Shown: positions 31,489 through 33,239 of the stretch, piece after piece
Numbering within the stretch: the stretch's first letter is position 1
How the letters are laid out: the number at the start of each line of letters is the position of its first letter
Assembly (NCBI GenBank): GCA_028704165.1
Contig: JAQVLK010000012.1
Span: 1 to 33,239, forward strand
DNA: 33,239 nucleotides
Source: Candidatus Altimarinota bacterium
GTDB taxonomy: Bacteria > Patescibacteriota > Gracilibacteria > RBG-16-42-10 > JAQVLK01
Direction of reading: 5' to 3'
Made by a program: the position numbers and the translations under genes
Notes under the pieces: generated by a model
What the model saw: the letters and a program-made list of their open reading frames with translations, nothing else
Databases searched by the model: none
What the model was told of the DNA's origin: nothing

Positions 31489-32067
31489 ATGTTTCAATTA
31501 CCCCAACTCCCCTACGCCTACGACGCCCTAGAGCCACACATCGACGCTAAAACGATGGAGATTCATCACGATAAGCATCATCAAGCGTATTTGGATAAGT
31601 TTAATGCTACGCTCGAAAAGTATCCCGAGCTGCAGAACATGAAGGCTCATGAAATCTTAAAAGATTTAGCTAAATTGGAAGTGGAGGAAGCTGACCGCAA
31701 ATCACTCCGTAACAACGGTGGTGGCTATGTGAATCACAGTATTTTTTGGAAGCTCATGGGCCCTGCGAAAGAAATTGATGAAGCCTTGGTCAAAGAAATC
31801 AAAGAGACTTTTGGCTCAATTGAGAATTTCAAAAACGAGTTCACGCAAGCTGCCAGCACACATTTTGGTAGCGGCTGGGCTTGGCTGGTGCGCGATGAGA
31901 ATAAAAAACTCAAAGTCTATTCTCTCCCCAATCAAGATTCCCCTTATACCTTGGGTCACGAGCCAATCCTGACACTTGATCTGTGGGAACATGCTTATTA
32001 TTTGAATTACCAGAACAGGAGGCCGGATTATATTACGGCTTGGTGGAACGTTTTGAAGATGATTTAG
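31489..32067 (+). CDS. sodA: Iron/manganese superoxide dismutase
   Basis: 192 residues, full length. Opens with LPQLPYAYDALEPHID; the four metal ligands are His in MEIHHDKHH, His in VNHSIFW, and Asp and His in LDLWEHAYY. Gly in NNGGGYVNH and the Gln in LPNQDSPY are at the places typical of the Mn type, so Mn or cambialistic use is likelier than strict Fe. The second-sphere position usually His in GGHxNH is Tyr here. It dismutates superoxide to oxygen and peroxide; no leader peptide, so cytosolic. No catalase or peroxidase is visible in the window. Its stop overlaps the stop of the convergent S1-domain gene. Confidence 0.96.
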   Translation: MFQLPQLPYAYDALEPHIDAKTMEIHHDKHHQAYLDKFNATLEKYPELQNMKAHEILKDLAKLEVEEADRKSLRNNGGGYVNHSIFWKLMGPAKEIDEALVKEIKETFGSIENFKNEFTQAASTHFGSGWAWLVRDENKKLKVYSLPNQDSPYTLGHEPILTLDLWEHAYYLNYQNRRPDYITAWWNVLKMI

Positions 32068-33047
32068 AGTTTGCCTTCTAGTAATTTCAATCCATGATCA
32101 TCCAGTTGAAAAACTGGTTTGGCTTTCTTTTCGGATATATCCTTGGCTGCCTCAGATACTGAAAGTGATATGCAGCCATTGCGATCGATTTTCATAACCT
32201 TTACAGTTACCAACTGTCCTTTTTCTATACTTAAGTCTTGCAGATAAGCTGGGTCATCATTTGGAATATAAACCAGTCCTTCAATACCAGGTAAAATCTC
32301 GACAGAAAATGCGGTATCGTTTATGACACTTCTAATAACTCCTGTAAAAATCTGCTCAGCACGTGGACGGCAAGAAACAAATTCTGCCATGAACTTCGCA
32401 GCTTCCTGTTGAGGATTGGAAAGCAAAGCAGAATTCGACCGATATTTTTCCAAGACTGGCTTGTTATCATTCCATTGCAAGAGGTATATCTGTTCACTTA
32501 AATCTGGCCTGATATACGTCATATACTGTAGCTGAGTATCTAGCTTCTGATCTCGAAGAGCCGTAATTACAATACGTCTCCCGTCTCTTCTCTTTAACCT
32601 CAACAATTCCAGCATATTCATCGGCCGTGGATTAGAGACTTTCTTGTCTAATTCACCCTGGGTTTGAAGTAGCTTATGTCTCACAATAGAACTAAATTGA
32701 GTATCACTCAATTCTGGACCAAAGGTGATAATACCAATTTTATAATCAGGAGCTTCGGGGCGCTTCCTTTTCTTGCCCTTAAAATCTTTTAATAAATCTT
32801 CTGCTTGTTCTGCATTTTGGAATGTGTCCAAAAGTTCAGCCCTTCCTTCTGCCCCAAATTCCAAAAAAAGGTTTGCAATCCTAGCACGCTCTTTAAATAT
32901 TTCCTCTAAAAGGATTGGATCTTCACTAGCCAAAGTTAAAAGCTTTAAACGAAAACCAAACAAGGCACTGATACGTTTTTTATCTCCTAGATCAGCCAAA
33001 TTTTTGGGCAACGATTCTGCAATTAATCCCTCCAAATACTCCGCCAT
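32064..33047 (-). CDS. S1 RNA-binding-domain protein with an unrecognised N-terminal region
   Basis: 327 residues. Residues about 232-300 are an S1 OB-fold: EQIFTGVIRSVINDTAFSVE, then ILPGIEGLVYIPN, GQLVTVKVMKIDRNGCISLS. The N-terminal 90 residues are helical; residues about 100-225 start with a basic KGKKRKRPEAP segment and look alpha/beta (KIGIITFGPEL, RRIVITALRD, QIYLLQWND) but fit no family I know. An S1 domain of this type binds single-stranded RNA as in PNPase or ribosomal S1. Together this suggests an RNA-associated protein of unknown activity. Starts at ATG 33047 (MAEYLEGLIAES). Confidence 0.75.
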   Translation of the reverse strand: MAEYLEGLIAESLPKNLADLGDKKRISALFGFRLKLLTLASEDPILLEEIFKERARIANLFLEFGAEGRAELLDTFQNAEQAEDLLKDFKGKKRKRPEAPDYKIGIITFGPELSDTQFSSIVRHKLLQTQGELDKKVSNPRPMNMLELLRLKRRDGRRIVITALRDQKLDTQLQYMTYIRPDLSEQIYLLQWNDNKPVLEKYRSNSALLSNPQQEAAKFMAEFVSCRPRAEQIFTGVIRSVINDTAFSVEILPGIEGLVYIPNDDPAYLQDLSIEKGQLVTVKVMKIDRNGCISLSVSEAAKDISEKKAKPVFQLDDHGLKLLEGKL

Positions 33048-33102
33048 ATTTCTCTTTAATTAAGGAAATGATATTAGCTTAACTTAAATTAAGATACAAG
33101 CA

Positions 33103-33126
33103 TGGGTTCTCTTGGGACTAGACCCA
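33103..33126. repeat. Hairpin at the end of the right-edge gene, possible IS terminal repeat
   Basis: TGGGTTCT (33103-33110) pairs with AGACCCA (33120-33126) with one bulged T. It overlaps the stop codon of the partial gene, the usual position for a terminal inverted repeat or a terminator. Confidence 0.35.
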
Positions 33127-33239
33127 AAGTGTGTGGAAATTTTTGGAAAGATAGGACTTGAGTACTTTAACACGATTTTTGTAATCTTTTAAATTGTATC
33201 TAAACATGAATTCTTTGAGGTATTCATCAAGTTTGTCTT
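33118..33239 (-). CDS. C-terminal fragment of a protein entering from the right edge, possibly an ISXO2/IS1595-like transposase
   Basis: 39 residues to a TAG at 33118-33120: a DKLDEYLKEFMFRYNLKDYK segment, then NRVKVLKSYLSKNFHTLWV. The LDEYLxEFxFRYN pattern resembles the tail of IS1595-group (ISXO2-like) transposases. With only a tail visible this is a tentative call; the remaining gene and the other end of the element would lie outside the window. Confidence 0.4.
   Translation of the reverse strand, partial: DKLDEYLKEFMFRYNLKDYKNRVKVLKSYLSKNFHTLWV

Noticed and set aside
1..33239. CRISPR array
   Set aside because: The phased repeats have 7-8 base words without unique spacers; no direct repeats of 20-40 bases with regular spacing and no cas genes.

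Overview
The window looks like part of a small, host-dependent bacterium of the Patescibacteria/CPR type. The evidence is indirect: compact genes, many short lineage-restricted proteins, almost no biosynthesis apart from amino-sugar and nucleotide housekeeping, short leaders without Shine-Dalgarno sequences, a secreted Ig/PKD surface protein, a TrmB-type regulator and a lysyl-tRNA synthetase fused to an HD domain. The class cannot be fixed from sequence alone. TGA is a genuine stop here (it ends the genes at 302, 8759 and 9688), so this is not one of the UGA-glycine lineages.

Layout. 1-592: the 5' end of a dUTPase gene and a small hypothetical gene, both on the minus strand. 593-1797: 1.2 kb without a convincing gene, with a TATAAT promoter, a dense series of helices and a hairpin plus T-run; this is the best candidate for an undescribed structured RNA. 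1798-7424 (plus): a membrane-anchored 13-repeat TPR protein, a histidine phosphatase, a PcrA/UvrD helicase, a four-helix-bundle (IVP-type) protein and a CYTH protein. 7421-17273 (minus): three hypothetical genes, then an inositol-phosphatase-family enzyme, a sugar nucleotidyltransferase with a left-handed beta-helix tail, GlmR/YvcK, a HAD phosphatase, GlmS, a TrmB-type regulator and a divergent carbamate kinase. 17368-21599: SbcD-like nuclease (+), a small hypothetical (-), LysRS-HD (+) and a tiny charged protein (+). 21771-26755: hypothetical genes around a secreted Ig/PKD protein, including a 634-residue HExxH protein bounded by 19-bp direct repeats. 26903-33239: lipoprotein, ClpC, NADPH-dependent FMN reductase and superoxide dismutase on plus; an S1-domain protein and a possible transposase tail on minus.

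How the genes fit together. GlmS, GlmR and the nucleotidyltransferase form one leftward cluster pointing to UDP-amino-sugar supply for the envelope, with GlmR as a likely GlmS partner. ClpC, FMN reductase and SOD are successive single genes with their own promoters and suggest a stress and oxidant block. Helicase, SbcD nuclease and dUTPase are DNA maintenance.

The most unusual feature of the window is its repeat structure. Gene boundaries are filled by degenerate tandem heptamers or octamers (words such as TTAGTGN, TTCAAAA, TTAGCTAN, TTGTTNNN, GGGTTTA), usually present as a forward and a reverse-complement block that can fold back. They reach into stop codons and in one case lie wholly inside a reading frame (sbcD). 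A second class, GC-rich palindromes, occurs both between genes and inside two reading frames (trmB-like and the lysS-HD junction).
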